64,000 bases of DNA from JAITVM01 sp031551135. GTDB lineage: Bacteria > Bacillota > Clostridia > Lachnospirales > JAITVM01. Shown piece by piece: positions 63,625 to 64,000 of the stretch. The DNA lies in contig JAVBOA010000004.1 of NCBI GenBank assembly GCA_031551135.1, positions 1 to 64,000 of the forward strand, given 5' to 3'. Below the pieces are notes generated by a model, which was not told where the DNA came from, made no database searches, and saw only the letters and a list, made by a program, of their open reading frames with translations. How positions within the stretch are numbered: position 1 is the stretch's first letter; each line of letters begins with the position of its first letter. A program made the translations under genes and the position numbers.

Positions 63625-64000
63625 TTGATTTTAAAATTTGTTGGATTTTTGCTAGTTCTTGTTTCAACAACTTTGATTGGGGTTTATTTTGGCTCGAAAG
63701 AAAGTTTTCGGGTAATGGATTTAAGGGAATTCAAAAAGGCCTTAATTATTCTGAAATCAGAAATTGAATATCTTAATTCGCCGCTTTTGGAAGCAATGCA
63801 GAATGTTTCGGTCAAAACGCAAGTTCCGATAAATCAGATTTTTATAGATATGTCAAAAAAAATGTTTTGCTTGGGCGATGATGATATTTATACGGTTTGG
63901 AAAGAATCGGTCAGCAATAATATTAAAAAAACATATTTGAAAAATGATGATATTGATTTATTTTTAGGCTTTGGAAAATGCTTGGGCCATCATGATAAAA
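63625..64000 (+). CDS. spoIIIAB: Stage III sporulation protein AB (partial)
   Basis: The frame runs off the window after about 125 codons. N-terminal transmembrane segment (ILKFVGFLLVLVSTTLIGVYFG), then RVMDLREFKKALIILKSEIEYLNSPLLEAM, the SpoIIIAB pattern, and IFIDMSKKM with DDDIYTVWKESV. A TTG start with AGGAGG 7 bp upstream. Its usual neighbour spoIIIAA is upstream, separated here by the palindromic element. Confidence 0.9.
   Translation, partial: MILKFVGFLLVLVSTTLIGVYFGSKESFRVMDLREFKKALIILKSEIEYLNSPLLEAMQNVSVKTQVPINQIFIDMSKKMFCLGDDDIYTVWKESVSNNIKKTYLKNDDIDLFLGFGKCLGHHDK

Overview
The window looks like chromosome of an AT-rich, endospore-forming, anaerobic member of the Clostridia (Bacillota). 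The evidence is a GerS-like germination lipoprotein next to alr, spoIIIAA and spoIIIAB at the right edge, iron-sulfur L-serine dehydratase, EndoA/MazF, long-form HPF, and type IV pilus genes of clostridial style. No rRNA, tRNA or CRISPR array was recognised. Layout: 0.3-6.3 kb holds gerS-like, alr, a solitary EndoA toxin, clpS and clpA. 6.7-9.4 kb holds an RDD membrane protein, a lipoprotein and, convergently, metY. 9.7-11.8 kb has an unknown membrane protein, a class I amidotransferase-like hydrolase and a DUF951 protein. 12-15.4 kb is a VTC polyphosphate polymerase / DUF4956 / CotH cluster. 15.5-19.5 kb has a PurM-like protein, a polar amino-acid ABC transporter with a DnaA-box cluster between its first two genes, and hpf. 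19.7-24.7 kb is housekeeping: rdgB, a YfcE phosphodiesterase, glmM, mtnN, sdaAB, sdaAA. 25.5-35.7 kb is two giant paralogous surface proteins made of Listeria-Bacteroides (InlB B-type) repeats behind long structured leaders. 36.6-40.2 kb has a small acidic-tailed membrane protein, a NUDIX hydrolase, PrsW and ptsI. 40.2-45.4 kb is an accessory region: two nested IS630 remnants, a CoiA-like nuclease, a pRiA4b ORF-3 protein and a serine recombinase, ending in the 3' end of an rlmD/rumA-type gene that itself has an in-frame stop. 47-54 kb has a third giant surface protein and a GLUG-repeat secreted protein. 54.5-56.9 kb holds two related secreted proteins with copper-amine-oxidase-N-type domains. 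57.3-61.5 kb is a type IV pilus operon, followed by a secreted transglutaminase-like protein and the start of the spoIIIA operon. The most striking feature not explained by genes is a family of about 113-bp palindromic elements with TA-flanked ends, plus about 42-bp and solo-end derivatives, present at least fifteen times. The central hairpin keeps pairing across copies through compensatory changes, one copy lies inside the spoIIIA operon and another directly abuts the pilT ribosome binding site. The ends resemble those of the local IS630 element, which suggests a MITE family. Other notable points are five DnaA boxes in 72 bp far from any dnaA gene, two genes that seem to need ATA or ATT start codons, a solitary EndoA without antitoxin, and duplicated att-like cores at rlmD.
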